Assembly: GCA_029961685.1 (NCBI GenBank)
Contig: JARWKL010000015.1
Coordinates: forward strand, 17,854,801-17,918,800
Origin: Aristolochia californica
Lineage: Eukaryota; Streptophyta; Magnoliopsida; Piperales; Aristolochiaceae
Direction of reading: 5' to 3'
Length of the DNA stretch: 64,000 nucleotides
Below are positions 63,321 to 64,000 of the stretch, piece after piece. The notes under the pieces are model-generated. The model had not been told where the DNA came from and did no database searches. It saw only the letters and a list, made by a program, of their open reading frames with translations. Numbering within the stretch: the stretch's first letter is position 1; every line of letters begins with the position of its first letter. The position numbers and the translations under genes were made by a program.

Positions 63321-64000
63321 ATTTTGTAAGAAAGAGATTTCTAATTGATCCTAACATGTTTTAAATGTTGTGGATATGCATGCTAGAAAGATGTTGAAGA
63401 TGCAAATGACCTAATGATCAAAAAATTTCAAGAAGTAGAAAAAAATTAAATTCTCAAGTTAATGTGTGGTTGGATATTTACCAGAGCTAAACAAACCAAC
63501 TTTTTGCTAATCCTTCAAAATCACAGATACTCTTTGGAATTATCTCTCTCAGCATTTATGCATTTCCATTTTGGATGTTGTATTTTTTTTCAAATCGAAA
63601 CTTGTCCCACTTTTTTCATTTACAAAACGATCACAACAAAAAGAAAATTTTAGAGTTCATGTACGCAAAAAAATTTGAAAACTATAATAAATGTAAGTGA
63701 AGAAAACTGTTTCATGCACTAAAAATGAACTCCAAAGTTTTGATATCCATATTTGAGAAATTCCGCTAGTACAACCCATAATAAGGTGGAATTTTGTAAG
63801 AAACATATTTCTAATTGTTCATAGCAAGTTTTATATGCGATGGATATGCATGCCAGAAAATTGTTGAAGATGCAAATGATCTAATGATCCAAAAATTTCA
63901 ATTAGTAGAAAAAAATTAAATTCTCAGTTTAACGCGTGGTTGGATATTTACCAGAGCCAAACCACCCACTTCTTGCCTATCCGACAAAATCACAGATACT

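Larger units (their letters stand above)
54500..64000. repeat. Satellite array, right part, continuing past the window
   Basis: About 20 further monomers in direct orientation, running off the right edge, so the true array is longer than seen. It includes the eight-monomer duplication pair and a monomer with a 33 bp deletion at 63315. No gene, RNA or foreign insertion seen. Confidence 0.95.

Noticed and set aside
1990..63653. Dozens of 60-132 codon open frames, for example plus-strand frames containing FSNPNLSHFSRKQNDHNK and minus-strand frames containing FLIKFHQAIRGCTSG
   Set aside because: They are the same few satellite frames recurring every ~470 bp on both strands. Stops and indels fall freely among copies, no frame is kept open across units, and overlapping frames on both strands are equally open because the unit is AT-rich and stop-poor in parts.
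1404..64000. CRISPR-like regularly spaced repeats
   Set aside because: There are no short direct repeats separated by unique spacers; the whole ~470 bp unit is repeated.
1404..64000. CENP-B-box-like or telomere-repeat motifs that would place the array
   Set aside because: I saw no convincing CENP-B-box match and no run of TTTAGGG or its complement, so centromeric or telomeric position cannot be claimed from motifs.

Overview
The window is plant nuclear, non-genic heterochromatin. Nearly all of it (about 1404 to 64000, running off the right end) is one head-to-tail array of an AT-rich satellite with a unit of about 470 bp. By arithmetic that is roughly 130 copies (about 62.3 kb of satellite divided by 470). 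I find no intact protein-coding gene, rRNA or tRNA. A plant origin is inferred from two things: a miniature LTR element with an initiator-Met-tRNA primer site, and a degraded pararetrovirus/retroelement-like stretch carrying a viroplasmin-like domain. I do not recognise the satellite family, so I cannot name a species.

Layout. 1 to about 1300: non-satellite sequence that reads best on the minus strand, with a TATA-like motif, a degenerate 12-14 bp minisatellite, a leader-like stretch, a Met-tRNA primer-site-like motif and broken reading frames, one resembling the caulimovirus viroplasmin / RNase H1 N-terminal fold. About 1267-1403: short AT-rich junction. 1404-5165 and 5495 to about 6900: an edge subfamily of the satellite. 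5166-5494: a 329 bp TRIM/SMART-type LTR element on the minus strand inserted in a monomer; it is the only non-satellite insertion I see in the array. About 6900-64000: the main subfamily.

The array is not a simple tandem of equal units. It carries nested segmental duplications at many scales: a 2-monomer (about 940 bp) higher-order repeat at 43.7-46.5 kb, a 6-monomer tandem duplication (19978-22709 / 22710-25529), an 8-monomer duplication (about 55.0-58.8 / 58.8-62.6 kb), a duplication of about 9.18 kb (about 37.8-47.0 / 47.0-54.5 kb), and a dispersed 3-monomer block (26.3-27.7 / 36.2-37.5 kb). Whole-monomer gains and losses and hybrid monomers mark unequal exchange. Most CpG sites in the unit occur in both intact and TpG/CpA forms across copies, as expected for methylated, deaminating DNA.

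The many short open frames in the array are the same few satellite frames recurring every 470 bp. They are not annotated as genes. Alignments and offsets given here were made by eye from shared variants; block boundaries are approximate unless a single junction base is stated.
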